64,000 nt of DNA from Circinella umbellata (GCA_025093555.1 JAIWNF010000110.1:1-64000); one strand, 5' to 3'; positions 1 to 12,404 are shown, counted from the stretch's first letter. Numbers and translations are program-made. Notes: generated by a model from the letters alone, not told the origin.

Positions 1-835
1 TATAGTCTATTGAATGATGTCAAACCAGACGAATAAAAAAAATCGTAATTGGTTTTACTCTTCAAAATAAAGTAAGTAAAGTACGTATAAATAATGATTA
101 TACGTAATAATCGCTATTTTTGTATTTTGTGATAGTGCTATTGTACTTGACCAACGATGCCATGCTTACACAGTAAGCAAACCCATCATCAACCTCTGAA
201 TAAACAGTTTTTTTTTGTGAATGTATTATATTACTTTGATGTTATTTATACAATTTTATAACTTGAAGCCGTTATTATTATTATTGTTTGTGATATACTA
301 TCATTATTCTGATATAATACATTGTGGTGATATTCTACATATGGTTATTATATTAATGTGGACAGCATTCTTATTTAAAACTAATCTTCAAACTTTATCC
401 CAAACTCCCTTTGTTCTTTTCTTTGGCCAGAGCCACATATGTACAAATCCTACATTATTTTTGGTAAATGAAGATTTTTTTCTACAAGCTCTTTTTTTGT
501 TACATCCCGACGTCTAACTTTGCCGTTTCGCCAACAGCAACGTCGATTCCATCTTTTATTAGAAGGATGTCAGGTCGTACGGAACGATGTTGAGATTCTA
601 TAGAACCTGCACCACTGATTGTTCGTTGAGAATTTACCGAACTAAAGTAGCCATACATGTCCGATCTCTTTATATATATATATATCTAAAAGTCAGTAAA
701 AGTACATTATTCAATGAAAAGTATACAAAAAAAAAATTAAGAAATAAATCCTTACCGACCGACAACTCCAAGATCGTCGAAGCAATGATCAAATTATTTG
801 CTCCAACATTGAACAACAGAATCCATTTCGGATCC
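1..835 (+). repeat. Left terminal inverted repeat
   Basis: This is the left arm of the 3.2 kb element, reverse-complementary to 2401-3215. It contains the extra ~22 bp at about 490-513 and a TA microsatellite near 670-690 that differs in length from the other arm. Confidence 0.85.
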
Positions 836-1619
836 TATATTAAGTTGATCAGACTTGGAAGAAACTGCGCATTTTCAATACTTCTACGTAGGTGTATGTC
901 CGCTCTGTTCATGCAGATACGAAATAACAACATTATCTTATCCTCCGTATAACATGTTATCTTGAGGCTGGCGAAACATAACATCCAGTTTGTTTCGCTT
1001 TCTTCTGAACCGAATGTTCTTTTATTCCATCATTGTCATAAAGCTCCTCTTCTTCATTCTCACTGCTATTATCAGCATTTTTCTCACGAATTGTTGCACG
1101 ATGACAGCGATCGTATCTTGTCCAGACAACAGTTTGTTTTCGTTGTCTTTTGTGTGGGTGATTTTCATACTCTTGGGTTTCTATGTAGGTATCAATAATA
1201 AATGTTAGAATTTTTTTTTGTTCCTTCTTACAGGTTTTTTTATTTGTGAAAGGTAATAATAAATTGATCTGTAAACAAAAAGTATGTATAATAAATAACT
1301 TGGCCGGTATTAACAATATTCAAATAATTTTATTTCTAACTCTAAGAATATTTCGAAAAGACAACTGAACCTCCAAGTCTAGCTGTATTTTAAGCCCACA
1401 ATCCTGAGAACTTTATACAGAATTCTCGCAAGTTAGAAGCTGCTGCGTTCTGGATGAAAGAAATTTAAAAAAGCTATTGAATATTTTGACATAAAGGTAA
1501 AAAAAAAAGCGCAACAGTTCGAATGAGAATTGAATCATACGTTAGTGCTATTAAACTGTTACTAACCAACAACACAAATGTGAAATACAAATCAACAAAT
1601 AAGAATTCAATCTGTCAGT

Positions 1620-2299
1620 TAAATTCCACAAGAACTGGTTGCTCCCAAACATTCAAGTAGCAACAACAACGATAGTAGCAGTAGCAGCAGTGGTACTGGT
1701 AGCGCCGACTTGGAAAAGGCAGAAGCAATGACAACACCAAAACCAAAAGTCACAAAAAGAAAAACTGTTGGGTCCACCACAGTAACAGACTCGTCCAAAG
1801 GTGATTCGTGCCCACTTACCAATAAAGCAAGGGAGGAATTGGGAAAGGCTTTTAAAGACATGGGCGGCGACAATAAGTGGAAATTACACAAGGAGAATGA
1901 TAAAAAGATTTTTGTTGAAGACATAATGTACGAGTTTAGAATGAAATGTGAACAATACGAGCAGTAGGTTGCTATTTGCATACTTTACTTACTTAGCTTT
2001 TTGTCTTATGAATTATTTTCTATTAACCATGTATATAATAAATGTAATAGTGCTGTGCATTCATTCATTCATTCATTCTTGATCTTAATGATACCTGGTG
2101 GGAGAGTTGTTTTACAGTCGAAGAAAAAAAGGCGATGTTTGAATTCGGTAATTGGAAGTTACCTCCCATTAATCTTGAAATACTTGAAATACCTGATAAT
2201 CATACCTTATCGGTTGTCAACTTGGCTGGTAGCGAAGACGAAGAAGTAAAGGACAAATTACTAGATTGTTTATGGACCTCAATAACCAAACCAGGCTAA
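1620..2299 (+). pseudogene. Broken repeat-family gene inside the long-TIR element
   Basis: Exon 1 (about 1620-1965) encodes a Ser/Asn-rich start, then a basic stretch, then FVEDIMYEF and KCEQYE, ending at a GTAGGT donor. Exon 2 starts after an AG at 2049-2050 and runs to TAA at 2299. It encodes an HSF-ILDLNDTWWES segment and an acidic tail ending SITKPG. Joining the two exons gives the expected phase only for the first few codons. A run of ATTC tetranucleotides (about 2059-2079) has two more units than needed to keep the downstream frame. I recognise the VED..YE / HSFILD pattern as a repeated family of uncharacterised proteins in Mucorales (from memory, not searched). Function is unknown. The start codon is also uncertain; ATG 1710 lies inside the frame. 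Confidence 0.5.
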
Positions 2300-2400
2300 T
2301 ATTACAATCCAAAACAAGAGTTTGACAAATATTAAATCCAGCAAGCGCTTGCCTTTTTCTTGACATGTACTGGTTAAACAAATCTATAGAAATATTTTAT

Positions 2401-3215
2401 CAAGGATCCGAAATGGATTCTGTTGTTCAATGTTGGACCAAATAATTTGATCATTGCTTCGACGATCTTGGAGTTGTCGGTCGGTAAGGATTTATTTCAT
2501 AAATTTTCTTTTGTATACTTTTCATTGAATAATGTACTTTTACTGACTTTCGAATATATATAAAAAAAGAGATCGGACATGTATGGCTACTTTAGTTCGA
2601 GTAAATTCTCAACGAACAATCAGTGGTACAGATCCTAAAGAATCTCAACATCGTTCCGTACGACCTGACATCCTTCTAATAAAAGATGGAATCGACGTTG
2701 CTGTTGGCGAAACGGTAAAGTTAGAGCTTGTAGAAAAAAACCTTCATTTATAAAAAATAATGTAGGATTTGTACATATGTGGCTCTGGCCAAAGAAAAGA
2801 ACAAAGGGAGTTTGGGATAAAGTTTGAAGATTAGTTTTAAATAAGAATGCTGTCCACATTAATATAATAACCATATGTAGAATATCACCACAATGTATTA
2901 TATCAGAATAATGATAGTATATCACAAACAATAATAATAATAACGGCTTCAAGTTATAAAATTGTATAAATAACATCAAAGTAATATAATACATTCACAA
3001 AAAAAACTGTTTATTCAGAGGTTGATGATGGGTTTGCTTACTGTGTAAGCATGGCATCGTTGGTCAAGTACAATAGCACTATCACAAAATACAAAAATAG
3101 CGATTATTACGTATAATCATTATTTAAATACGTACTTTACTTACTTTATTTTGAAGAATAAAACCAATTACGATTTTTTTTATTCGTCTGGTTTGACATC
3201 ATTCAATAGACTATA
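2401..3215 (-). repeat. Right terminal inverted repeat
   Basis: This is the right arm of the 3.2 kb element, reverse-complementary to 1-835. Its outer boundary is sharp at 3215 (GACTATA followed by TCTTT). Confidence 0.85.
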
Positions 3216-6184
3216 TCTTTAGCAGCTTAATATCCGATAATCTTTTTTTCATTCCATTTATCGAAAATACGTGGTTCTATATATATACCTGTAAATTATT
3301 TACCACCCTCTCCTCACTTCAATTCAGTGACATGCCTCACCCATATCCAGTCAAATAACCTCGCTCGAACTTAAGTAGATAAAGAACGCACGGTGTGGTG
3401 TCTCAAAAAAAGAAAACGTAATGAGCGCTGAGGAATTAGCTGAGCGATAACATACTAATGACTCCACGCACATCACCTCAAAGAGCAGGAGAAACGAGTG
3501 GCGATATTTTATTTGTTTTTATCAGCCCCAAGAAACTGTGTTGTTCGCCTGTAAATGTTAATTTTCATTAGTTAATTGCTGAGCAAAAAACACATCTAAG
3601 GCCGATTTTTTCATTAGCAAGTCATTCTGGGGACCTTAACCCAATAATACAGTTTCTTTACTCCCTTTATGTATTTTACTGTCGTTGCCAACACCAGCCG
3701 CCACTCGATTTTATCGTCAACTATACATCAAGAAACACATATACTCACCACACTATATCGTCCATATTACCTTATGTCAATGAACCAAGTTTTGGGTTCT
3801 GTTTTTTTCAGCTATATGAAGAAGTTCATTGGAAACCTTCTTCCCTCACAAACGATTACACGAATTAGTACCATCATATCAAACAACTAACATCTGCCAA
3901 CTTTGTTATATGATGATTGATCCACCTGCTCACCTTCTAGTCACTCGTCCCTCTTGCTGGTCGTTTTGGACCCTTAGTGATCTATATCTTATTGTGAACC
4001 TTTGGACTTGAGTCTTTTTTGAGTAACGATGGATTTTCAATCCAGCACTAAATTGGACTTGCGTCAACATGAAAAAGACCAAGTGCAAAGTAAAAAACGG
4101 ACTGTCGGCTATTCTAATTTTCATCACACCCCCCATCAACCAAATGGAAATTCGTGTCACGCCAAATTGAAAAGGAAGGTGGGTCAAACATTAATGAAAA
4201 TTCTGTAAATGGTTCTTATTCTTTTTTTTTTCTTGCTCCTTACGTATTTTATCGAGATATCTTTAAATAGTAAAAAGAAAAGCTAAAGTATATTTAGAAT
4301 AATTACATTTTTGAAAAATATGTTGTTTGGAGTCATGTATGCATTGCATAACTGTTTACTGCGATACTATTATTATTAATGACCTTTATTTGCATTGATT
4401 AGGAATATAAAAGCGGTAAACATATAGATATTTTTTGTGGCTTTTTCTTATATCGTGATTCAATACATGCAGATAATTATCGCTTTAAATAGTATTCTTA
4501 ACTGAACAAATAGGGTTCGCAACATTTATTATTATTCTTTTGATAAATAATTCGCAAATTAACTAATGGACACCTCTATTTTTTTTCAGAGTGTATATTT
4601 TTTGCCAAGAGTTTCATACTTGAATGCTATGAATACCTTTTTTTTCCTACATATAAATGATCGTATAAAGCATCTATTTGCAGAAGGGAGAACGAGAAAA
4701 AATGAATGGGGGGGAGAGCGTGTGTGTTTACTTCTTTTTGTCATATTCTTTTACAAGTGCCAGCTCTCTGGGTCGTACACCCTCTGTTTCTTTGGCGTTT
4801 CTTCTTAATAAATTTGATGTGGCGAAATACTTTTGCCGATTAAATGTCGTCAAAAGCTCACTAACCTGCGGTAAAAAAAAATTTTTTTTCTTCTTGCCAA
4901 TAATTATATATATTTTTGCATTTAAACAAAAATATGTAACGATTTGAAACTATTATTTTGGTAAGACCAATATAAATGGCCCCTGTTAATTAAGTTAATT
5001 TCTTTCCTGGCGGGTAAAATGAATATCCTTATTTTTTAATATGGGGATCCATATAAAAAAAAAAGAGAGTATAATATTACTAAAAAGTAAACTGGATGAA
5101 ACGTTAAAAAAATAATCCACTAGTTTAGAATTCATAGTTTATCATTGAGCATGATGTCGGGAAAAGAAGATGGGTTTTGAGCGGATTACTATTATATTTT
5201 AATTATTTAATTTTTCTATCGAGACAAAAACATATAAAAGTTGGTCTCAGCTTCCCTTTCGGAAATTGTAAACAAAACTGATTTTGTCATATTGTTATTG
5301 TTATTGGAAGGGCTTTTATTGGCGTTACCAAGAAGTTATACAAAAAAAAAAGATCTGGAGCAATTTATCCTCACAGAAAAAAAAAAGAAGAATCGATCAG
5401 GAGAAGTGTGTTTAAATTGGGGGGGATGTGAAGAAAGAAAAAACCAAGAGGAGGCAAAGGGGGATTTAAAGTAGATATGATACGAGAGGGGTTGTGGTAT
5501 ATTATATTTGCCCAACAGGTTCCAAAAAAAAAAAAAAGAGAGCAGATGGTGTCAGAAATAAATCAGTGTAACATCGACAATTAAAAAAAACTAATCACAT
5601 GCCTGGTTCTTTTTTTTAAGAAACTAACAAAGAAAAGATTATTATTGTTGTTATTATTATTATTGTTGTTGTTTATTCTTGAAAAAAGTTCCTGAATAGC
5701 AAGAAAAGAAGTAAAACGATTTCCTTATTTAATCCATTGTTTAGGAAGTGTGAGCAATCATTTTTGTTGTATTATACATATAATAGAATAAAATAAAAAA
5801 CACACTAATACTGAGCCAAGTTCACGATTTCCTTGAGCCTCTTTTGGACAAGTTGCAGACCACGTCTTTCTTTTTTTATATCTTTGCCTAAAGTACTCAG
5901 GAACAAAAAAAAATACTCTTTTTTTTCTTCTTTCCCTTTTCTTCTTTTTAACAAAAAAAAAAAAAATCCACATCAAGTATACAGATATATACTCGAAAAA
6001 AACCCCCAGTCTTTTATTTATTTATTATCTCTTTTTTTTTCGTATTTGCCACACGCAACAATATATATTCTTTCCTTTATTGTGTTGTTTGTGGTATTTA
6101 CACCCTTATTATCATTATTGCATTTAAATACAAAACAACTCCATTTTATCAAATATATAACATTAATCATCATCATCAATCACT
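3216..6184. other. Intergenic region, no supported gene
   Basis: This is about 3 kb of AT-rich DNA without an open frame that looks coding. Short frames near 3930-4187 and 5833-6195 have low-complexity or atypical composition. The last 350 bp before 6185 are rich in T and CT tracts, as seen before other genes here, and probably hold the promoter and 5' leader of the downstream gene. Confidence 0.6.
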
Positions 6185-7921
6185 ATGGTAATTGAAGAAG
6201 AGCCATCAGGTGTAAAAATAGATAGTAACATTAGCGACATCAAACCAACTGCAACAGAAGCCACAACGGGATTACATGACCAGCAACACCAAAATGATCA
6301 TCATCAGCCTAATGACGATGTAACCGAATTATATAACGAGTTAGATGGGCTTTTAAGAGTATTTACTTCCGAGGTTCAGCAAAAATTCAATATAGATCAA
6401 CATGTTGCTAGCCCGCCACAGCTGCAACGTATTCGGCAAACCATGCAACAAGTTCAACGGTTCGTGCCAGTGGTAGGACTCGTTGGAACTCCTAATGCTT
6501 ATAGCTTACGCCAAACTCTTATGCGTACGGCAATTGAAATGCTTGAACATTATGAAACCACATGTCGACAACGGCGTATAAGAACCATTCCGGAAGAAGA
6601 AAACATCGAGCAGCTCATGGTGGATTGGCATACTTTGAGTCAAGCGTATGATGATAAAAGTAAAGAACACGGAATTTTAACTCGTCTTTTGGGAGACGTT
6701 GCGCAGTTGAAAAAGGCGTGGCGTAAACCTGATCAAGTAGAAAGTATTGTTACTTCCTTATTGGCATCGTGTGAAGTACGACCTGGCATGTACGCTGCCA
6801 CTATTGATCGTCAAAATTATGCACAATTAGGGTTAAAACGAAAAGCGCTCGGCACTCGACAAATTGTATTTGAATGCGGACGATTGAATCGTAGTAACCA
6901 AATTGACGCGATCGTGAATTTATGCCATCGGTTTTCGACCATCTTTATGCAGAACGCCCAACATAACCTCGCACAGATTGAAAACCAGATTAGTCTGGCA
7001 AGGCCGTCTGCGCTGGCTCGCAAATTGAAACGGCTGTATGATAGTGTATTTTATATACCACAAAGTAGTAGTGATAATAGTACCAACACGTCCAATACAA
7101 GCAATAGTAGTCGTAGCAGCGATGAAATTAATAATAACGATAATTTACAGCATCATCATAATAATCATCAACGAACGACAGAAACTGAAACAACACAAAC
7201 GAAGCAACATCGACACCGGGTACTTAGTCAAGGCGCCGCAACGCCATTTCGGCTAACAAGTGCCATGACAACGCCTTCCTTCATTTGGTATCCCACTCGC
7301 GAAACAGCTGCAGACTTTCCTATACTGACCATGCCAGCTCCTACCTTTGTTCCCGCACCATGGCAATGGCTTGATTTATTGAAACCTAGAAAACCATATC
7401 AACCCGTCTTATTTGGTCTTATCAAAAAACGTCGTTCATCACTCGTTACCGGTCCGACACCTATAGCAACAGCAAGTACCACCGCTATTGCCATGACATC
7501 AAACAATAGAAGCAACAACAATGATACAGCAGAAGATGTGAATAACCAACGTGCTGAACCGCCTTCTTCATTGTGGGGACATACACACACTGAAGCTACT
7601 ATAAAAGAAGATAATTACAATACACCATTTGCAACCATGTCCGTAGATCATTTATGCCAGCATTTGTCCCGTGTTGGATACCAATTCTATGAAGATGTCA
7701 CAAATAATGCGCGACTTGGATACCATCAAGATAGTCGAGTACTTCAAGGAATCGGTCAAGATCTTGTGGAAATATATATGAGTTTACAACTTGAATCAGC
7801 AAGATCAAATATGCAAAAAATTTTAACTGTATTACAACAACTGGCTTTACTGGATGATCGACCTGTCACGCCAACAACTAACAATAGCACAGCATTACGT
7901 CCTTCCATTTCATCCATTTAA
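6185..7921 (+). CDS. Uncharacterised 578-aa protein
   Basis: This is a single uninterrupted reading frame of 578 codons, with ATG at 6185 directly after a CT-rich leader and TAA at 7919-7921. I do not recognise the family. Residues about 45-290 look like an ordered, mostly helical domain with regular spacing of Leu, Arg and Gln. A Ser/Asn/His/Thr-rich disordered linker follows (about 293-340). Next come a Pro/aromatic segment (PAPTFVPAPWQWLDLLKPRK), a second low-complexity linker, and a last helical segment (about 485-555). There is no signal peptide, membrane span or metal-binding cluster. Lack of introns in a window where almost every gene is split is notable. The composition suggests a nuclear or cytoplasmic scaffold or regulator, but that is only inference. 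Confidence 0.8.
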   Translation: MVIEEEPSGVKIDSNISDIKPTATEATTGLHDQQHQNDHHQPNDDVTELYNELDGLLRVFTSEVQQKFNIDQHVASPPQLQRIRQTMQQVQRFVPVVGLVGTPNAYSLRQTLMRTAIEMLEHYETTCRQRRIRTIPEEENIEQLMVDWHTLSQAYDDKSKEHGILTRLLGDVAQLKKAWRKPDQVESIVTSLLASCEVRPGMYAATIDRQNYAQLGLKRKALGTRQIVFECGRLNRSNQIDAIVNLCHRFSTIFMQNAQHNLAQIENQISLARPSALARKLKRLYDSVFYIPQSSSDNSTNTSNTSNSSRSSDEINNNDNLQHHHNNHQRTTETETTQTKQHRHRVLSQGAATPFRLTSAMTTPSFIWYPTRETAADFPILTMPAPTFVPAPWQWLDLLKPRKPYQPVLFGLIKKRRSSLVTGPTPIATASTTAIAMTSNNRSNNNDTAEDVNNQRAEPPSSLWGHTHTEATIKEDNYNTPFATMSVDHLCQHLSRVGYQFYEDVTNNARLGYHQDSRVLQGIGQDLVEIYMSLQLESARSNMQKILTVLQQLALLDDRPVTPTTNNSTALRPSISSI

Positions 7922-8355
7922 ACGCTTTATTCTTATTATTTTTATTTTTGTGTACAATCATTATAATTATATCTTATTCATTATTATCTATCTTATATTA
8001 TTATCATTCATATATACCCTTTCTTCTTCAACCATTTCGTTCTCTATTTTTTTTTTTACAAATAACATAACATATATATATATATTTATATACACAATAA
8101 TATACACCAAAAGAAAAAAAAGATCAACAGCACTCATACTACATATAGCAACTTTGTAGATGCATATTCATTCCCTTTTTACATCGCCCAACATATTAAA
8201 ACTTATTTTCATATTATCTTTTCAACAAAAAAAAAGAATTTTTTTTTATATCAAATCCAAACAATCAAACAAAAGAAAAAAATTTAAGTTATTTGGAAAA
8301 CATAATCTTTTTTTTAGAGACTGAATATAGACAGAAAAAAGGTTTTTATTTTTGT
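7922..8355. other. Convergent 3' regions
   Basis: This stretch lies between the 578-aa gene and the 3' end of RPS30. It is AT-rich with TATATA tracts and several AATAAA-like strings, fitting two 3' UTRs facing each other. No gene is seen. Confidence 0.5.
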
Positions 8356-8865
8356 CTAAGGACCTTGAGTAGGAGCAGGGTTCATCTTGCGCTTGCCACC
8401 GAAAGAAGTGGTAACGTTAACGAAACGACGGCTAAAATAGAAAAAAGAAAAAAAAATTAAATTAGTATTTCACAAAGATAAAAATAAAATGATTTACTGT
8501 AGTTCCATTTATTTTTAAATGAATTTGAAATGTAATAAAAAAAATTACTTACTTGTAAATTTGTCTCTTCTTAGCGCGACCAGTCAAGGCCTTCTTCTTT
8601 TCTTGCTTGGCAACCTTGGGGGTTTGCGACTTAACTTTACCGGCACGAGCCAAAGAACCGTGGACTTTACCCTATAATATAAAAAAAAAATTTAAAAATA
8701 CGTGTATATTTTTATTTTAAATATAATGAGTATTTATAATTGAATCGTTGGCATTTTAATTAGCTCTCTTTAAATTGAATTAAAGAAAAATAAAAAAAAA
8801 GTAAAGGGGTTTTTAAAATAAAAAGATGTATATATAAAAAACAAAATGGGTAGGTGCCGTACCAT
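8356..8865 (-). CDS. RPS30: Small-subunit ribosomal protein eS30 (65 aa, three exons)
   Basis: The exons are 8863-8865, 8553-8671 and 8356-8431, minus strand, totalling 198 nt. The protein starts [20 protein letters not shown] and ends with RRFVNV and NPAPTQGP, which matches eS30 along its whole length. Unlike animal FAU/FUBI-eS30 there is no ubiquitin-like leader, as in other fungi. The first coding exon is only the ATG: the donor GTACGG follows it directly and exon 2 opens with GGT AAA GTC. Yeast RPS30 genes also carry an intron close to the start codon. Exon 2 ends at a GTAAGT donor and exon 3 begins after TTTTAG. The protein is a component of the 40S head/shoulder region. It is very basic, with 65 residues against 63 in baker's yeast. 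Confidence 0.96.
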
Positions 8866-9170
8866 GATGTGTTGTTGAGGAAAAAGGAGGAACTGTACTC
8901 GTAAGGTCAAAAGGTTTTAAGTTATCTGTCCAAGCCACATAAAAAAAACCTCATCAAAATCCGACTCTTAATTTTTTTCGCTGCGCCAAAAAAAATAGAA
9001 GCGCCTTGGTTTTTTTTTACTGCGCTATTACAATTAAGATAGATCAAAAGTTTTTTTCTTTCTCGATTTATATTAAGATAAAATAGGATATCATATGGTT
9101 ACAATATGATCCCATGCTTTATTATAAATAATTGAATATTGTTTGTATGTAAATTACTTTACTATTGTAT
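8866..9170. other. RPS30 upstream region
   Basis: These 305 bp separate the RPS30 start codon from the 3' end of the M13 peptidase gene, both on the minus strand. The stretch holds T/A tracts and no recognisable binding site. Confidence 0.4.
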
Positions 9171-12100
9171 CTACCATACAGCACACTTTTTCTCGGGATT
9201 CATTGGACTTCCTACAGGACATTGAAAAACTTTTGAAAACTCTGGAAAGTTTTGAAGAGGACCAATAATTCGATATTGTTCCAATGCATGGGCATCACTG
9301 GTTGCCTGCAACATTTTTTTTAAAAAAATGACTGCTGTTTAGTATAATATCATATATTTATTTGAACTGTTTACTTATTTGATTTACGTACCAATGAAAC
9401 AGCTGATTCAGGTCGTCGAGTACTACACCAAGTAATACCATAATTGACAAAGAATAACGCTTCTGGTGATAAATCAATTCCTGGTAATTTTTCATGTTTG
9501 GGTTTTTGACCATTTACTAATTCACCACCGTTCCATACTTGTTGAAAAGAATGATAACCAGCAATAACTCCTCCATTATCTGCAATATTTTCACCAAGGC
9601 TCAACTATTATATATAATTCAGTTAATGATGAGAGAACTTGGATGAATTTTTTAGGCTAATAGCTGTTTTTTTAAATAATAATAATAATATTTTTACCTT
9701 GCCGTTCAAATGGACTACTTTGCCATCAGGTCCTGAAAACGTATAGTTATTATATTGAGTAATAAAACATTGAGATAATTCATCATAATGCTTTGTCGTT
9801 TCTGGAGTCCACCATTCAGTCAGTACCCCATCACCATCATAAAATCGACCATATCTATCAAACGCGTGCTTAAAAGAAAAATACAGGTTCAATGTGATTA
9901 GTAACGATAGTACTTGGTGTTAAAAAAATATTTATATTTAACTTACTGTTAATTCATGCCCAACAAGGTAACCTAGAGAACCATATTTGAGGTAATCAGG
10001 TGCATCTGATTGATAAATAGGTGCTTGAGCAATTCCTGCCAAAATTACAATCTATTATAAAAAATTAATAAAATAAATTTTACGTTGGGAAAGAAAAACC
10101 GTTTGTATGCACAAATAAAAAGAAAACCACGCCTTAATTATAGAGTCTATACCTCATTATATACCAAGTTATAGTAGGCATTTACTGTATCAGGAGTCTA
10201 ACAAAGAAAAAAAAATAGGTTCATCAATTAGTTTTCGAACTGTTTCAGAATAACAATAACTGATCTTTTTTATATATCGTTCCACTGCTTCATTCAACAA
10301 CTTGAACATTTACCATGTCCCATTCATTCTTATCTACTGGCTTTCCAATTTTTGCCCTAGCTCGGTCATAACCCCATTTTGTAGCACTTAATTCAGTAGC
10401 CAGAAATGATTCATCCGAAATTGTAATCGAGCTATAATATTTTTGTAATTGTTCTGGCTCTCTTTCATCGGGAGACTTGATACTATAGGCCACCTTGGTT
10501 TTAATCTTGTTGGCTTTATCAATAGCTGCTTCCAATGTAGGTTTATCGAGCCATTCACAACCTGCTAAAATATTCAATAATGTGTCATGAACAATATTGA
10601 TAGAAGCTTCTAATTTGTCACGCTCATTTTTGCCACCAAATTTACGCATGGCATAATAACGACCTTGGATCATGCCCATGGTATTATCTGTGTAAGAAAT
10701 ACATAAGTCGTAACGTGGAGGGTATTCAGTTGTACCACTTAATATTGTAGTAACGACAGGTTGCCATGCCTCTCGTGTGGCAGTATCTAGTGCATATGTC
10801 CATTTAATAAGAGTTTTGACCATGAAAAAATCTTTGATGGCTTGTACATCGGCTATTGTTTGATGGCTATCCTTGTCACTGCTAGATTGTTGAGATCCTT
10901 TATCTGAAGAAGAAGAAATAGATGGTGCTAACCAAGAAGTCAAGTTGCCGAAAAATGTGGGAACGTTCACAATGACATATTCTGGTTGTGGTGTTCCCTC
11001 TTCAATAAAACATTTAATGAGTTTTTCCCAATTCACAATTGGGTATTTTACTTGAAGGTCGTGAATGGTCATAGGATTATATAGCTCTCTTGGATCTTGC
11101 ATTTGATCTCTATATTATTATTAGTTCCAGTGATTAGTTAGGTTTAATGAAAAGCTTAAAGTTAAATTTTGTTTTAGAACACCAACAGCCCAGGATTTCT
11201 CTTTAAAATCAGGTTAAATCAATAATATGTACAATATAAATAAGAATAAAAAGCTTACGGATCTAAACTAATTGAAGCTACAAATTTCTCGAGATTAACT
11301 ACACGATCGACCATAGCATTCACTTCATCCTTAGATAGCAATTTTAATTTTGCTTCTTTTGCCTTTTGTAATCGTAATGCCGAGTGATTATCATTATTAT
11401 TCTCGTTACCAAGTGCTGTATTGAGCAAATGAATCATACTTTGACGATACAATTTCATGGCACCAGGATTACTATAATAACTTTTTGGTAATGTGAGATG
11501 AGCTTGAGTTAACTTAATAGCATAGCTATTAGGATTTTTATCATCTGGTTCAACATAAGCTGAAAAAAATGAAGAAACAAATTGATGTACAGTTTCCATC
11601 ATTGCTGTTGTAAATATCTCTATATCCAATGTTTTTTCTGACGGCGACAATGATACAAATGGGTCTAGAATTCTGGTAATCAATGGATAAACAGGCGTTG
11701 GCCCCTGAGCATCAATGGCATCGGTATTCATACATTGCTTATAGTAAGATTGGGCTTTATTAAAGTTTTGTTGATCAATTTCCACTTGACTATCTTTATC
11801 CGTTATATGAAATTCTGATGACATATCCCATTCGATTGTGTTGATTAAATTGTTATAGGTGCCTTCATAAACTTCACGCAATATATCTCTGTTTTCGTGA
11901 TTGATGGTATCTAATGTACCAACCACTAATAATGGTTGAGAAATTTGAAATAAAGATTATAAGTGTGACTAATTGTTTTTTTTTATGTTTTGAATGCAAA
12001 GGGGGAGGGAAACATTAAGGCTCTTTATTTCTCCTTTAAATGTATATAATGCGGTTCCTTCTTTTAAAAAAAGAAATAATAATAATCTGTATACACTTAC

Positions 12101-12404
12101 TCCCTTTATAAGCCGGTATTTCCTGGTTGTTCTTGAGCCATGTGCCACCTATACATATGATTAATATTCAAGTAGATTAATATTTATTATTAAAAAAAAT
12201 GAAACGTTCATTGATAATGTAAATATAGTATTTTATCGTACATGCGTATTTATAAAAGTCATCACAAGGGTCAACATTAAAGTCAACGTGTTCTTTAATC
12301 AATTTCGCTGCTTCAATACAAGTTTGTGTTTGACAATCAGGTTCAGTTGCTTGTATCTCGTTTGCACTCACGAGACTTCCAAACATACTAATATGAGCCG
12401 TCAA
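9171..12404 (-). CDS. M13-family zinc metallopeptidase (neprilysin/endothelin-converting-enzyme-like), nine exons
   Basis: The exons are 12404-12242, 12148-12101, 11925-11259, 11109-10314, 10197-10153, 10051-9947, 9868-9698, 9604-9392 and 9305-9171. They sum to 2343 nt with no frame break, about 774-780 aa, the usual M13 size. Family marks occur in order: DPCDDFYKYACGTW at the N-terminal ectodomain, NAYY substrate-binding motif (exon 5), the zinc site HELTH split by an intron (exons 6/7), ENIADNGG carrying the third zinc ligand (exon 8), and the C-terminal CxxG...W ending in CAVW. M13 enzymes cleave short peptides outside the cell or in secretory compartments. The first ATG in frame is 12386. 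Upstream, the same frame stays open and encodes a very hydrophobic run (LFAPFFPFLFFFL) typical of a signal or anchor segment, but no in-frame ATG is visible there, so the true start may lie in an unseen upstream exon. Confidence 0.93.

Larger units (their letters stand above)
1..3215. mobile_element. Long-TIR transposon-like element, ~3.2 kb
   Basis: Bases 1-835 and 2401-3215 are inverted copies of each other. Position 1 pairs with 3215, and the outer end reads TATAGTCTATTGAATGATGT. Homology stops abruptly inside, at about 835 and 2401. The left arm carries about 22 extra bases near 490-513, and the arms differ by small indels elsewhere, so the copy is not brand new. The 1.57 kb core holds a broken plus-strand gene (1620-2299) and an unrecognised minus-strand open frame (957-1316, acidic, 119 codons). 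No recombinase or transposase motif is visible, so the element is probably non-autonomous or decayed. The target-site duplication cannot be judged because the left end coincides with the window edge; the right flank reads TCTTTAGC. The two identical-looking reading frames in the arms (221-517 plus, 2635-2994 minus) are just the repeated arm and are not called as genes. Confidence 0.85.

Noticed and set aside
2230..2260. VVNLAGSED as a kinesin motor signature (VDLAGSE)
   Set aside because: Isolated match; no P-loop or other motor motifs, and the context belongs to a different repeated family.
221..2994. Two nearly identical open frames (221-517 plus and 2635-2994 minus) as duplicated genes
   Set aside because: They are the same stretch of the terminal inverted repeat read in each arm; composition is hydrophobic AT-rich noise.
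8356..8865. Ubiquitin-like (FUBI) fusion upstream of eS30
   Set aside because: The first exon is just ATG and exon 2 starts with the eS30 N-terminus.
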